64,000 bases of DNA from Labrys wisconsinensis (GCF_030814995.1 NZ_JAUSVX010000027.1:32423-96422); one strand, 5' to 3'. Numbered from the stretch's first letter, positions 1 through 8,553 are shown. Numbers and translations are program-made. Notes: generated by a model not told the origin, from the sequence alone.

Positions 1-397
1 GGTTGGACTTGCCGCTCCAGGTCACGCCGCCCGCATTCACGCCATTGAACTTGTCGTCGATGCCGGCGCCCTGGAAGTCGCCTTCAAGACCGAAGACGAA
101 ATTGCCCCACTGATAGTTGTAGCCGGCCTGAACGCCGCCGAAGATGCCGTCGGGCTCGAACTTCGCGAAGTTCGGCACGACGACGCCGAGATTGTTGCGG
201 ACACCGACCCTGTCGTCGCCGCCGAAGCCATAGCCGATGTTGGCGCCGACATAGAAGCCGGTCCAGCTGAAGGCGTAGGGGATGGGCGCCACGGGCTCGA
301 CCGGAGCGGCAGCGAGGTCTGCCGCGCGGGCCACTGCGACGCTGCCGATCAGAGCGAGGGCCGCAGTGCCGATCTTGAGAGAATTGCGGATGTTCAT
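1..397 (-). CDS. Outer membrane beta-barrel protein, Omp25/RopB-like (3' end outside window)
   Basis: Reading left from the ATG at 397 gives 132 codons with no stop, so the gene runs off the window. The N-terminus is a signal peptide (about residues 1-26, ending ARA|AD). It is followed by a Pro/Ala linker and then FSWTGFYVGANIGYGFGG, the typical first strand of small Omp25-type eight-stranded porin-like proteins of Hyphomicrobiales. Later segments (GGVQAGYNYQWGNFVFGLEGDF) continue the alternating aromatic/glycine strand pattern. The family is an abundant outer-membrane structural protein. The exact member cannot be named because the C-terminus is missing. Confidence 0.88.
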   Translation of the reverse strand, partial: MNIRNSLKIGTAALALIGSVAVARAADLAAAPVEPVAPIPYAFSWTGFYVGANIGYGFGGDDRVGVRNNLGVVVPNFAKFEPDGIFGGVQAGYNYQWGNFVFGLEGDFQGAGIDDKFNGVNAGGVTWSGKSN

Positions 398-892
398 ATC
401 TGACCCATTCAAACAAGAATTAACCGAAGAACGTGACGTAGTCCCGAAGCTCGCCTAAGCCACCCCAGACACGGCACTCAACTCGTAGGGTGATAAATAG
501 CACCCTCGTGCCTCAGCGGGAAGGTCGCCGGTGCCCTGGAAAGGGCAAAATCGGCAGATCATGAGGCGTTGTGTCAAATGGGTAACAGGGCAATGCAGCG
601 CAGCAATCCGGCAATGCTTCCTGGCCTATGGAGCAGCGGAGCGCGATTTCAAGTGGACCGTGCCCATGATGTGATCACGGGATAATTCTATTCTCTAACG
701 AATCGTAAAAGGCACGTTCCGATAGGGCGGTCTCTACGGTGCAGGCGAAGTAGCTGGCGGAAGGCTTGTTGTGCTCGGGCTGGACGATATTGCCGGCGCC
801 ACGGAACGACCTGGCAAGCTTGCACCGGGGGGCGTCACATTCCCCTTGCAGGCCGATTCATCACGCGATAGGCCGATCCCGGGAGTGACGCG
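398..892. other. Intergenic region between divergent omp and Lrp-like genes
   Basis: About 495 bases without a convincing gene. The region must hold the promoter of the outer membrane gene on the left and of the Lrp-type gene on the right. An AT-richer patch near 680-705 (gataattctattctctaac) is the best promoter-like stretch, but no clean -35/-10 pair stands out. No terminator, RNA gene or repeat was seen. Confidence 0.5.
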
Positions 893-1129
893 ATGCAAAC
901 CTTCTTCGTCCAGATCAAATGCGCTCTCGGCCGGACCTACGAGGTGGCCGGCGCGCTGGCCGAATCAGAGATCGCCTCGGAGATCTATTCGACGGCCGGC
1001 GATTTCGACATCCTGGCCAAGTTCTACGTGCCGGACGATGTGGATATCGGCCATTTCGTCGGGGAGAAGGTGCAGGTGATTCCCGGCATCCTCGACACCA
1101 GGACCACCATCACCTTCCGCGCATTCTGA
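893..1129 (+). CDS. Stand-alone Lrp/AsnC ligand-binding (RAM) domain protein
   Basis: This 78-residue protein consists only of the alpha-beta RAM domain that in Lrp/AsnC regulators binds amino acids and makes dimers and octamers. The strands MQTFFVQIKCA, GDFDILAKFYV and ILDTRTTITFRAF and the helix after AGALAESEIASEIY fit the family. No helix-turn-helix is present and no start further upstream would add one, so it is not a DNA-binding Lrp. Single-domain members are known and may act as ligand sensors or mix with full-length Lrp proteins. The gene stands alone between divergent and convergent neighbours. The ligand is unknown. Confidence 0.85.
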   Translation: MQTFFVQIKCALGRTYEVAGALAESEIASEIYSTAGDFDILAKFYVPDDVDIGHFVGEKVQVIPGILDTRTTITFRAF

Positions 1130-1145
1130 TTCGCGCTGCGGCGCG

Positions 1146-1607
1146 TCACTGCATGGCGACCGCTTCGGTCAGCGGCGCCCACTGCACGACGCGGGAGGGA
1201 TCGCCGCAGCGCTTGGCCGCCGCCGCGCCGGCGATGACGTCGCCGATGCCCGCGCTGCGCCCGCCGCCCGACTTGACCATCACGAAGGTCTGGTTGCCTT
1301 GCGGGGTGGTGGCCGTGACGCAAGCGGCATAGTCGTCCGGCGTCTTCTGAGCGCTGGCGGCCGTCCGCCAGGCATTGGAGATCTGCGCATCCTGGATCGG
1401 CCCGGGCACCCGCTTCCGCAGTTCCGCGCCGAGCAGCGCGCGGCCGTCGGCCGGCACCGAGAATTGCTGGATGCCCTCGGCCGTGGTCACCGGCGCCATC
1501 GCCGCCGACTGCACGGGCTGCGCGTCGAGCGCCGCACGCCCCATGCCGCAGCCGCCGAGCAGCAAGACGGCGCATCCCGCCGCAGCAAACCGAGCCTCTC
1601 GCCTCAT
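1146..1607 (-). CDS. Putative lipoprotein of unknown function
   Basis: 153 residues from the ATG at 1607, which has a purine-rich GGGAGCG just upstream; a longer reading from 1643 lacks this. The N-terminus MRREARFAAAGCAVLLLGGC is a signal peptide with a lipobox (LGGC), so the mature protein probably begins at Cys20 and is lipid-anchored. The middle (ISNAWRTAASAQKTPDDYAACVTATTPQGNQTFVMVKSGGG) and a late Cys (RCGDPS) suggest a small compact periplasmic domain with one possible disulphide. The gene is last in the minus-strand purine run, 67 bases after purQ. No family was recognised. Confidence 0.7.
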   Translation of the reverse strand: MRREARFAAAGCAVLLLGGCGMGRAALDAQPVQSAAMAPVTTAEGIQQFSVPADGRALLGAELRKRVPGPIQDAQISNAWRTAASAQKTPDDYAACVTATTPQGNQTFVMVKSGGGRSAGIGDVIAGAAAAKRCGDPSRVVQWAPLTEAVAMQ

Positions 1608-1674
1608 CGAATCGCTCCCTTGCACCTGTTTTCGCAGCGCCATGCCGGCGCCTGCGGCCGGGTGCCGACCCCGC

Positions 1675-2370
1675 TCAGGCCGGCACCACGCTTGCGACCA
1701 GACTTTCGAACAGCCCGAATCCGTCGACGCCGCCGGCCAGAGGGTCGATCAGATTCTCCGGATGGGGCATCATGCCGAGCACGCGGCGATTGCGCGAATA
1801 GATGCCGGCGATGGCGTTGAGCGAGCCGTTGGGATTGGCCTGCGGCGTGACCGCGCCGGCGGCGTCGCAGTAGCGGAACGCGACCAGCCCTTCGTCCTCG
1901 AGGCGCTGCAGCGTGACGGCGCCGCAGAAATAATTGCCCTCGCCGTGGGCGACGCAGACGTCGATCGCCTGCCCCGGGCGATAGGCGCTGGTGAAGGGCG
2001 TATCCGTGCGCTCCACCTTCAGGTGCACCCGCTTGCAGATGAACTTCAGGTCGGCGTTGCGCATCAGCACACCCGGCAGCAGCCCGCCGTCGGTGAGGAT
2101 CTGGAAGCCGTTGCAGATGCCGAGCGCCAGGCCGCCGCGCTTGGCGTGGGCGCGGACCGCATCCATGATCGCTGCCCGTGCGGCGATGGCGCCGCACCTG
2201 AGATAGTCGCCATAGGAGAAGCCGCCCGGCAGCACGACGAGGTCGGTCCCGGCCGGCAGCTCGGTGTCGGCATGCCACGCCATGACCACATGGGCACCGG
2301 CCTTGCGCAGCGCCTTGGCGACGTCGCCGTCGCGATTCGAGCCGGGAAAGGTGATGACCGCCGCTTTCAT
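1675..2370 (-). CDS. purQ: Phosphoribosylformylglycinamidine synthase, glutaminase subunit PurQ
   Basis: 231 residues. It is the class I glutamine amidotransferase subunit that feeds ammonia to PurL, with PurS as third subunit, in step 4 of purine synthesis. The start MKAAVITFPGSNRDGD is typical. The nucleophile is Cys86 in GICNGFQ, and the His203-Glu205 pair lies in MMPHPEN. The oxyanion region GGFSYGDYLRCGAIA is intact. Length matches other alphaproteobacterial PurQ. It is preceded on the same strand by purS and purC, with exported-protein genes in between. purL is not in the window. The ATG at 2370 is the natural start. Confidence 0.97.
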   Translation of the reverse strand: MKAAVITFPGSNRDGDVAKALRKAGAHVVMAWHADTELPAGTDLVVLPGGFSYGDYLRCGAIAARAAIMDAVRAHAKRGGLALGICNGFQILTDGGLLPGVLMRNADLKFICKRVHLKVERTDTPFTSAYRPGQAIDVCVAHGEGNYFCGAVTLQRLEDEGLVAFRYCDAAGAVTPQANPNGSLNAIAGIYSRNRRVLGMMPHPENLIDPLAGGVDGFGLFESLVASVVPA

Positions 2371-2448
2371 GGAGCCTCCGCTTCAGAAAAGCTCCTTATC
2401 GCGTTTGGCGCGCAACGTCACCTCTTCCGTCCGCGCCGCCCGCCCCGA

Positions 2449-3000
2449 TCAGCGCAGGTCGGAGATGAGCCTCAGCCGCTCGCGGCTGATCTGCGGCGTC
2501 ATGCCGGATCCGGCCGTCATCCGCATGGTCTCGCCGACGATGGTGGCGCGGCCGGTCGTGAAGATCTCGCGGTTGAGCCGCGACCAGCCGCTCAGATCGA
2601 AGCTAATGACGGCCCCGGTCCGCCGGACATTCGAGATCGCGAAGGAGGAAGCGTTGGCGTTCGTCGTCAGGGAGAGCCTGAGCATCGCCTCGACCTGGCC
2701 GTTGGAGAGCCGGGCGGCCTCGGCATATCGGCCGAAGCCGATTCGCCCTGGCGCGGGCGGCGCGGAGAAGCTGACGATCGCCGCGCCGCCAACGCCGCCG
2801 CAGGAGGGCTGGGTGCAGGCGAGTGCCTTCTCGACGCGGAAGGTGCCTCGAGGCAGGGTGATCGTCGGGGTCGAGGACGTCTCGCGCCATCCGGCGGCCG
2901 CAAGCCGGGGGCTCGCGGCCGGGCCGTAGTTCAACGCGGACATGGACTGGCATCCTGCGACCAGTCCGGCCACAACCAAAGGAATCAGCATGCGCATCAT
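2449..3000 (-). CDS. Putative lipoprotein with CX4C motif
   Basis: 183 residues from the ATG at 3000, which has GGAG eight bases upstream; a GTG at 3009 is possible. MMRMLIPLVVAGLVAGC is a signal peptide with lipobox VAGC. The mature part has the motif ALACTQPSCGG followed by strands such as FAISNVRRTGAVISFDLSGW. The same C-x4-C-G arrangement occurs in two neighbouring exported proteins (3207-3767, 4092-4688) and, without the following Gly, in one at 29418-29996, so these may be distant paralogues. It lies between purS and purQ on the same strand. Function is not known. Confidence 0.72.
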   Translation of the reverse strand: MMRMLIPLVVAGLVAGCQSMSALNYGPAASPRLAAAGWRETSSTPTITLPRGTFRVEKALACTQPSCGGVGGAAIVSFSAPPAPGRIGFGRYAEAARLSNGQVEAMLRLSLTTNANASSFAISNVRRTGAVISFDLSGWSRLNREIFTTGRATIVGETMRMTAGSGMTPQISRERLRLISDLR

Positions 3001-3105
3001 CGCAACCACTCCAAAGCCCCGCAGGGATAGAGCCGGTCTTCTTCCGCAGCGGCAAGTCGAAAATGCCGAGATCGGAGGGGCGATCGTTGCGACGCTTCGG
3101 CGCAG

Positions 3106-3210
3106 CTAGAGCAAAGCGCGTTTGGACGGAAACGCTGCTTTGCTCTAGCCCCTTGTTTCGACGCGTCTTTGCGATGTTTGGCGATTCCGCCAAATCGCAA
3201 AACGCTTTAG
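3106..3210. repeat. 105-bp two-hairpin intergenic element, copy A
   Basis: The element reads ctagagcaaagcgcgttt... to ...cgctttag and is repeated in inverted orientation at 25980-26084, with about 6 mismatches in 105. It contains two strong stem-loops. One has arms CTAGAGCAAAGC and GCTTTGCTCTAG around an inner GCGTTT/AAACGC stem. The other has arms TTTGGCG and CGCCAAA inside TTGCGAT/ATCGCAA. Its right edge supplies the TAA stop (3207-3209) of the gene to its right. This looks like a REP/MITE-like dispersed palindromic element and carries no protein. Confidence 0.85.
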
Positions 3211-3767
3211 CGCGCCGGCGGCCCCGGGGTCGGCCGGAGCGTCGCGCGCAGGGCATCGAAGGCCCGGACCTGCTCCTCCCCGAGCCGGGCGGCTGTGAGG
3301 CGCAGATGCAGGGTGCGGCCGTCAAGGCGCGCCAGGCAGGCGACGAGGTCACGGCGGGCCAGCGCGGCGTCCTCGATCGTATAGCGCCCGCAATAGCCGG
3401 ACGCCTCGCCCGAGGCCGCCGGGCGTGCCGGCGTCTCGGCCAGCACCCGGGCGCCCGGCGTCAGAGCCTGCATGGCGAGGTCGATGCCGGCGGGCGCCAT
3501 CGCGCCCGGCGTGAAGGCGCCGGCTCCCGGGCTGAGGGTCGGACGGGGATCGAGCACCAGGGCGGCGGCGGCGTCGCCACAGCCGGGCGCGATGCAGGCG
3601 AGGACCAGTGCCGCCGGCGGCACCGCCGGCCGCTCGGCCCAGATCGTATCGTCGTAGCTGATGGAAAAACCCGGCCCGGCGGCGAGGCGGGGCGCGCCGG
3701 CCGCGGGACCGGCCAGGCCGAGGCAGAGCAGCGCCGAGGCGCCGATGCCGCGGCAGACGCCGGTCAA
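3207..3767 (-). CDS. Putative exported protein with CX4C motif, TTG start coupled to purS
   Basis: 186 residues if translation begins at the TTG at 3767, which overlaps the purS stop as TTGA; no ATG or GTG fits better. LTGVCRGIGASALLCLGLAGPAAGA is a signal peptide. The mature part begins PRLAAGPGFSISYDDTIW and has LVLACIAPGCGD, the same C-x4-C-G motif as its neighbours, with further Cys residues in GYCGRYT and LVACLARL. It ends LRATLRPTPGPPAR and stops on a codon provided by the 105-bp element. Overlap with purS implies co-translation. Function is unknown. Confidence 0.7.
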   Translation of the reverse strand: MTGVCRGIGASALLCLGLAGPAAGAPRLAAGPGFSISYDDTIWAERPAVPPAALVLACIAPGCGDAAAALVLDPRPTLSPGAGAFTPGAMAPAGIDLAMQALTPGARVLAETPARPAASGEASGYCGRYTIEDAALARRDLVACLARLDGRTLHLRLTAARLGEEQVRAFDALRATLRPTPGPPAR

Positions 3768-4006
3768 GCCGAGGTCTCGATCGCGTAATTCTCGATCACG
3801 GTGTTGGCCAGGAGCTTGTCGCAGGCCGCCTTCAGCGTCTCCCGCGCCGCATCCGCGTCGGTGCCGCTGAGGGTGATGTCGAACACCTTGCCCTGGCGCA
3901 CGCCGGTCACGCCGGCGACGCCGAGCGAGGCCAGGGCGCCCTCGATGGCTTTGCCCTGGGGGTCGAGCACGCCGTTCTTCAAGGTGACGACGACACGGGC
4001 TTTCAT
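3764..4006 (-). CDS. purS: Phosphoribosylformylglycinamidine synthase subunit PurS
   Basis: 80 residues from MKARVVVTLKNGVLDPQGKA (ATG at 4006); an in-frame start 12 bases upstream is less typical. PurS is the small dimeric subunit that bridges PurL and PurQ in the three-part FGAM synthase. The conserved pattern VTLKNGVLDPQGKAIEGAL, the VRQGKVFDI strand and a C-terminal ANTVIENYAIE are all present. It overlaps the following exported-protein gene (TGA within TTGA) and follows another by 85 bases. Confidence 0.95.
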   Translation of the reverse strand: MKARVVVTLKNGVLDPQGKAIEGALASLGVAGVTGVRQGKVFDITLSGTDADAARETLKAACDKLLANTVIENYAIETSA

Positions 4007-4091
4007 GGCGGACCTCATCGCAAACTGGAGCGCAGCGCTTAGAACATGCCGGGCCGCGGTTCAATCCACCAGGGGCGGACGGTCGCGCCGC

Positions 4092-4688
4092 TCACCGCAT
4101 CACGGCGCCGACGAGAGCCCGGCCCGGGCCCGGCGCGGCGACGACGATGGTCACCGCCAACTTGCCGCCGTCGCGCCGGCCGGCCGCGACGCCATAGACC
4201 TGCCTGGCGCCGGCGCCGCCCGACATGCGGATCTGCAAGCCCTTCCAGTCACCGGACGCAAATGTCTCCACCACGGCCTGGGCCGGCGGAACCTTGGGAT
4301 TGCGCTGGCGCCGGCGCAGATCCGCCGTCAGGCGCCGCGGCTGGGCGAGCACCGCTTCGAGGTGCCGGGCCGCCTCTCCCTCGGCACTGAACTGTGCCAC
4401 GACCGCATCATAGCCGCATCGCGCCTTGGTGCAGATCTCGATGGCCTCGGCGTGGACGGCGGACTCGGAGACCAGCGCCCGCAAGGGCAGGGCCTGCCAG
4501 GAGGCGGGCCGGGGCAGCATCGCCACCCGGTCGGCCAGCCAGAGGTCGCAGCCGGCCAGGGCCAGCGCCGCCGCGGCGCAGACGGCCCATGCCGTCAGGC
4601 GACGCGAGGCTGCCCGGACCCGCGGGCGAGGCACGAGCGTCCCTCCGAGCCGCGCGGGCTCTGCGTCGTCGACCCCGGATCCGGCCAT
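4092..4688 (-). CDS. Putative lipoprotein with CX4C motif, downstream of purC
   Basis: 198 residues from the ATG at 4688, only 12 bases after purC. A GTG at 4634 would remove an unusually long N-region. The signal segment RRLTAWAVCAAAALALAGC ends in a lipobox. The mature protein carries IEICTKARCGYDAVVAQFSAEGE, matching the C-x4-C-G motif of the exported proteins at 2449-3000 and 3207-3767. It ends in strand-rich sequence (VYGVAAGRRDGGKLAVTIVV). Position and strand suggest transcription with purC and purS. No named family was recognised. Confidence 0.72.
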   Translation of the reverse strand: MAGSGVDDAEPARLGGTLVPRPRVRAASRRLTAWAVCAAAALALAGCDLWLADRVAMLPRPASWQALPLRALVSESAVHAEAIEICTKARCGYDAVVAQFSAEGEAARHLEAVLAQPRRLTADLRRRQRNPKVPPAQAVVETFASGDWKGLQIRMSGGAGARQVYGVAAGRRDGGKLAVTIVVAAPGPGRALVGAVMR

Positions 4689-4700
4689 GGCCGCGCCGGC

Positions 4701-5465
4701 TCACTGGACCAACGTCGGCCCCTTGGTCACGACGTTTTCCGTCTCGTTGAGGATGCCGAGGCGGCGGGCGACCTCGGTATAGGCCTCGACCAGGCCGCCC
4801 ATGTCGCGGCGGAACCGGTCCTTGTCGAGCTTGTCGTTCGACTTGATGTCCCACAGCCGGCAATTGTCCGGCGAGATCTCGTCGGCGAGCACGATCCGCA
4901 TCAGATCGTTCTCCCACAGCCGGCCGCATTCGATCTTGAAGTCGACCAGGCGGATACCGACGCCGAGGAAGAGGCCGGTCAGGAAGTCGTTGACGCGGAT
5001 GGCGAGCGCCATGATGTCGTCGATCTCCGGCGGGCTGGCCCAGCCGAAGGCGGTGATGTGCTCCTCCGACACCATCGGGTCGTTGAGGCCGTCGTTCTTG
5101 TAATAGAACTCGATGATCGAACGCGGCAGCTGCGTGCCTTCTTCCAGGCCGAGGCGCGTGGCGATCGAGCCGGCGGCGACGTTGCGCACCACCACCTCGA
5201 GCGGGATGATCTCCACCTCGCGGATGAGCTGCTCGCGCATGTTCAGCCGCCGGATGAAATGCGTGGGAACGCCGATATCGTTGAGGTTCTGGAAGAGGTA
5301 TTCGGAGATGCGGTTGTTCAACACGCCCTTGCCGTCGATCACCTCGTGCTTCTTGGCGTTGAAGGCGGTTGCGTCGTCCTTGAAATGCTGGATCAGCGTG
5401 CCGGGCTCGGGTCCTTCATAGAGGACCTTCGCCTTGCCTTCGTAAATGCGGCGGCGGCGGTTCAT
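4701..5465 (-). CDS. purC: SAICAR synthetase (phosphoribosylaminoimidazole-succinocarboxamide synthase)
   Basis: 254 residues from [20 protein letters not shown] (ATG at 5465). A start 33 bases further upstream is possible but would not match usual alphaproteobacterial PurC. The enzyme joins aspartate to CAIR using ATP in purine synthesis. Signatures are the nucleotide-binding [46 protein letters not shown] and the second signature [14 protein letters not shown]. It is the first gene of the minus-strand purine run and diverges from the DUF1476 gene. Confidence 0.97.
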   Translation of the reverse strand: MNRRRRIYEGKAKVLYEGPEPGTLIQHFKDDATAFNAKKHEVIDGKGVLNNRISEYLFQNLNDIGVPTHFIRRLNMREQLIREVEIIPLEVVVRNVAAGSIATRLGLEEGTQLPRSIIEFYYKNDGLNDPMVSEEHITAFGWASPPEIDDIMALAIRVNDFLTGLFLGVGIRLVDFKIECGRLWENDLMRIVLADEISPDNCRLWDIKSNDKLDKDRFRRDMGGLVEAYTEVARRLGILNETENVVTKGPTLVQ

Positions 5466-5741
5466 CGGGATGTACCGTGGTTTGAGAAAATCCGTCAAAG
5501 GGCCGAGGCTCCTCGAAATTGTTTCCGTGGGCCGGCTGGCGGGCGATTCGGCACGCGGATCGCGCCGGATACGATCGTCAACCTAGCTGATCGTTCGCTC
5601 CGGCACAACGACGCCGCCATGGCACCAACAGACATCCGACCGCGCCAGAAACGCCACATTCAGTCTGTTGATTTGGGGATTGCGCGCCTATATGCAACGC
5701 CCACGGGTCGGAAACAAGTCCACCTTCAGCAGGAAACAGCG

Positions 5742-6065
5742 ATGACGACGTTCGACAAGCGCGAGGAAGGCTTCGAAAAGAAGTTCGCTCACGACGAGGA
5801 GCTTCGTTTCAAGGCGACTGCGCGGCGCAACAAGCTTCTGGGCCTGTGGGCTGCCGAGAAGCTCGGCAAGTCGGGCGCCGAGGCCGACGCCTATGCCAAG
5901 GCCGTGGTCATGGCCGATTTCGAGGAAGCCGGCGACGAGGACGTGGTCCGCAAGGTGAAGGGCGACTTCGAGGCGGCTGGCGTCGCGCAGTCCGACCACC
6001 AGATCCGCCGCACCATGGACGAGCTGCAGGCCCAGGCGGTGCGCGACATCCAGGCGGGCCGCTGA
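5742..6065 (+). CDS. F1-ATPase inhibitor zeta-type protein (DUF1476)
   Basis: 107 residues, MTTFDKREEGFEKKFAHDEE onward. This matches the DUF1476 family, whose studied member in Paracoccus is the zeta subunit that blocks ATP hydrolysis by the F1FO-ATP synthase in alphaproteobacteria. The N-terminal basic/acidic helix (FDKREEGFEKKFAHDEELRFKATARRNK) is the inhibitory part; the remainder is a four-helix bundle. Start is the ATG at 5742 with AGGAAA upstream. The gene is monocistronic and lies divergently from purC. A possible promoter is TTGATT at 5668 with TATGCA 17 bases later, which is weak evidence. Confidence 0.9.
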   Translation: MTTFDKREEGFEKKFAHDEELRFKATARRNKLLGLWAAEKLGKSGAEADAYAKAVVMADFEEAGDEDVVRKVKGDFEAAGVAQSDHQIRRTMDELQAQAVRDIQAGR

Positions 6066-6105
6066 GCCCGCCGAGGCGGCGACGTCCTGTCACGCCGGCG
6101 ACCTC

Positions 6106-6134
6106 TTGACGCGCCCTGTGCCGGCGGCCTCTAT
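6106..6134 (+). promoter_or_regulatory. Probable sigma-70 promoter of sthA
   Basis: TTGACG at 6106-6111 and CTCTAT at 6129-6134 are separated by exactly 17 bases, 85 bases before the sthA start and just after the DUF1476 stop. This is pattern evidence only. Confidence 0.45.
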
Positions 6135-6218
6135 CTCCGCGGCTGGGAGCGTCGGGGAGGGGTGATCCGCCCGGGCTGCCGGCGTCTGCGCTCTCCTACC
6201 CGCCGCCGCGGAGCTCCC

Positions 6219-7610
6219 ATGGGCGACTACGACATGATCGTGATCGGCAGCGGGCCTGCCGGTCGGCGCGCGGCCGTGCAATCCGCCAAGCTCGGCAAGT
6301 CGGTGCTGGTCATCGACAAGGGGCGCCGCGTCGGCGGCGTCTCGGTGCATACCGGCACGATCCCCTCCAAGACGCTGCGCGAGACCGTGCTCAACCTGAC
6401 GGGCTGGCGCGAGCGCGGCTTCTACGGCCGCGCCTACCGGGTCAAGAAGGAGATCTCGGCCGAGGACCTGATGGCGCGCCTGCACAAGACGCTCGACCAC
6501 GAGGTCGACGTGCTGGAGCACCAGTTCGCCCGCAATGCGGTGAGGACGCTGCGGGCCAGCGCCCGCTTCCTCGCGCCGCACCGGCTCGAGCTCATCGGCG
6601 ACAACGGCGAGCGGACCGAGGCGAGCGCCGCCCATGTGCTGATCGCGGTGGGAACGCGGCCGCACCGGCCCGAGCAGGTGCCGTTCGACGGCGTCGCCAT
6701 CGTCGACAGCAACGAGATCCTCGACATGCCGCGCCTGCCGCGCAGCCTCACCGTGATCGGCGGCGGCGTCATCGGCGTCGAATATGCCACGATCTTCAGC
6801 GCCCTCGACGTCGCGGTGACGCTGATCGAGCCGCGCCCGGCCATCCTCGACTTCATCGACCGCGAGCTGGTCGACGAGTTCGTCCACGACATGCGCGACC
6901 GCGGCATGGCCATCCGCCTCGGCGCCTCGATCGAATCCTATGCGATCGAGGACGGCAAGCCGGTGGTGACGCTGGTGGGCGGGCGCCGCATCCGGTCGGA
7001 CATGCTGCTCTATGCCGCGGGCCGGGTCGGGGCGGTCGACAGCCTCGGCCTGGAGGCCGTCGGGCTGGAGTTCGACGGCCGCGGGCGCATCAAGGTCGAT
7101 CCCGTCACCCTGCAGACCAGCGTGCCGCATATCTATGCGGCCGGCGACGTGATCGGCTTTCCCAGCCTGGCCTCGACCTCGATGGAGCAGGGACGCGTCG
7201 CCGCCTGCCACGCCTTCGGCATCCCGCTGCCGCCGCCGCCGGAGAATTTTCCCTACGGCATCTATTCCGTGCCGGAGATCTCGACCGTCGGCCTGTCGGA
7301 GCACGAGGTGGCCGAGCGGGGCATCGCCTATGAATGCGGCATCGCCCGCTTCCGCGAGACCTCGCGCGGCCACATCATGGGCCTGGATACCGGGTTCCTG
7401 AAGATGATCTTCGCCCTCGACACGCGCCGCCTGCTCGGCGTGCACATCGTCGGGGAAGGGGCGACGGAGCTGATCCATATCGGCCAGGCCGTGGTCAACC
7501 TCAAGGGCACCGTCGACTTCTTCATCGAGAACACCTTCAACTACCCCACCCTGGCGGAGGCCTACAAGATCGCCGGCCTCGACGCCTGGAACCGCATGTC
7601 GCGGGCCTGA
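6219..7610 (+). CDS. sthA: Soluble pyridine nucleotide transhydrogenase (Si-specific)
   Basis: 463 residues from MGDYDMIVIGSGPAGRRAAV (ATG at 6219); an upstream in-frame start adds only basic sequence. It is a flavoprotein of the disulphide reductase fold that moves hydride between NADPH and NAD+ in the cytosol. The FAD site is GSGPAG (10-15), the NAD(P) site GGGVIG (181-186) and the second FAD motif AAGD (307-310). The segment GGVSVHTGTIPSKTLRE lacks the CxxxxC redox disulphide, as expected for SthA rather than lipoamide dehydrogenase. The dimerisation domain HIVGEGATELIHIGQAVV is intact. Confidence 0.93.
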   Translation: MGDYDMIVIGSGPAGRRAAVQSAKLGKSVLVIDKGRRVGGVSVHTGTIPSKTLRETVLNLTGWRERGFYGRAYRVKKEISAEDLMARLHKTLDHEVDVLEHQFARNAVRTLRASARFLAPHRLELIGDNGERTEASAAHVLIAVGTRPHRPEQVPFDGVAIVDSNEILDMPRLPRSLTVIGGGVIGVEYATIFSALDVAVTLIEPRPAILDFIDRELVDEFVHDMRDRGMAIRLGASIESYAIEDGKPVVTLVGGRRIRSDMLLYAAGRVGAVDSLGLEAVGLEFDGRGRIKVDPVTLQTSVPHIYAAGDVIGFPSLASTSMEQGRVAACHAFGIPLPPPPENFPYGIYSVPEISTVGLSEHEVAERGIAYECGIARFRETSRGHIMGLDTGFLKMIFALDTRRLLGVHIVGEGATELIHIGQAVVNLKGTVDFFIENTFNYPTLAEAYKIAGLDAWNRMSRA

Positions 7611-7691
7611 AGCGCTTCCTATTCGCGCGTGAACATGGTCCGATGCCTCGATCGGGCCGGGCTCCGGCCGATGGTGGAATGGGTGATCACG

Positions 7692-8486
7692 ATGTCCGGC
7701 TTCACGGTGAAGGCGCGCCTCGCCAAGGGCGAGCAGATTTTCGCGGCCTGGGTGGCCTCCTGCATTGCGCGCAATGCCGAGGCCGCGGTGAAGGTCGGCT
7801 TCGACATGGCCTTCTTCGACCTGCAGCACGGCGAGGGGGGCTTTGCCGAGGCGCGCGACAGCATCGCGGCGGTGCGGCGCGCCGGCCGGCCGAGCGGGGT
7901 GCGGGTCGGGCTGGAGGGCTATGCCGAGGCGGCGCGGCTGCTCGACGTTGGGGCGGAGGTGGCAGTCCTGCCCATGGTCAACAGTGCGGAGGATGGGCGG
8001 CGCCTGGTCGACACCCTGAAATATCCGCCGCTCGGCAGCCGCAGCTGGGGGCCGACGCGGGCCATCGACATGCTCGGCCTGACGGTGGAGACCTACCGGG
8101 CGAGCGCCAACGACAATGTCGTGGTGCTGGCGATGATCGAGACGCGGGCCGCGGTGGCGGCGGCGGACGACATCCTCGACGTGCCCGGCCTCGACGGCGT
8201 CTTCGTCGGCCCCAGCGACCTCTCGATCAGCCTGTCGGACGGGGCCAGGCTCGACCACCGCATGCCGGAGGCGGTGGCGGTGATGGAGCGCCTGGTCGAG
8301 GCCGCCCGCAAGCGCGGCAAGACGACGGCCATCTTCTGCGCCGGCGGCGAGGCGGCCCGGCGCAATGCGCAGATGGGCTTCGACATCCTGGCCGTCGGCA
8401 GCGACATGGCCTTCCTGTCCGACGGCGCCAGGGCGGCGCTCACGGCGGCGCGCGGCACGGCCGGCGAGGGCGGCGCGCGGTACTGA
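7692..8486 (+). CDS. HpcH/HpaI family aldolase
   Basis: 264 residues from MSGFTVKARLAKGEQIFAAW (ATG at 7692, with GGGTGAT upstream; starts at 7671 and 7635 are also open). It is a class II, divalent-metal pyruvate-type aldolase of the TIM-barrel HpcH/HpaI family, cleaving or forming 4-hydroxy-2-oxoacids. Family features are MAFFDLQHGEGGF, the metal-ligand strand MIETRAAV and GVFVGPSDLSIS. The natural substrate cannot be read from the context, since sthA lies upstream and an ABC exporter downstream. Confidence 0.85.
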   Translation: MSGFTVKARLAKGEQIFAAWVASCIARNAEAAVKVGFDMAFFDLQHGEGGFAEARDSIAAVRRAGRPSGVRVGLEGYAEAARLLDVGAEVAVLPMVNSAEDGRRLVDTLKYPPLGSRSWGPTRAIDMLGLTVETYRASANDNVVVLAMIETRAAVAAADDILDVPGLDGVFVGPSDLSISLSDGARLDHRMPEAVAVMERLVEAARKRGKTTAIFCAGGEAARRNAQMGFDILAVGSDMAFLSDGARAALTAARGTAGEGGARY

Positions 8487-8553
8487 AAGGCGCCTGCGTC
8501 CTTTTTTATGCTCCGCTCTTAAATCTGCCGCTTCGGCGGTCTAACCGCGGGGC

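Noticed and set aside
2997..3200. Short frames through the 105-bp element giving similar peptides at both copies
   Set aside because: The similarity only reflects the repeated DNA; the frames have no ribosome-binding site and differ outside the element.
3801..6065. 754-codon plus-strand frame ending with the DUF1476 protein
   Set aside because: Only the last 107 codons match a family; the rest is antisense to purC, purS and an exported-protein gene, so the ATG at 5742 was taken as start.
6090..8258. 722-codon minus-strand open frame across sthA and the aldolase gene
   Set aside because: It crosses two well-supported plus-strand genes and their gap and has no recognisable domain; a GC-driven shadow.
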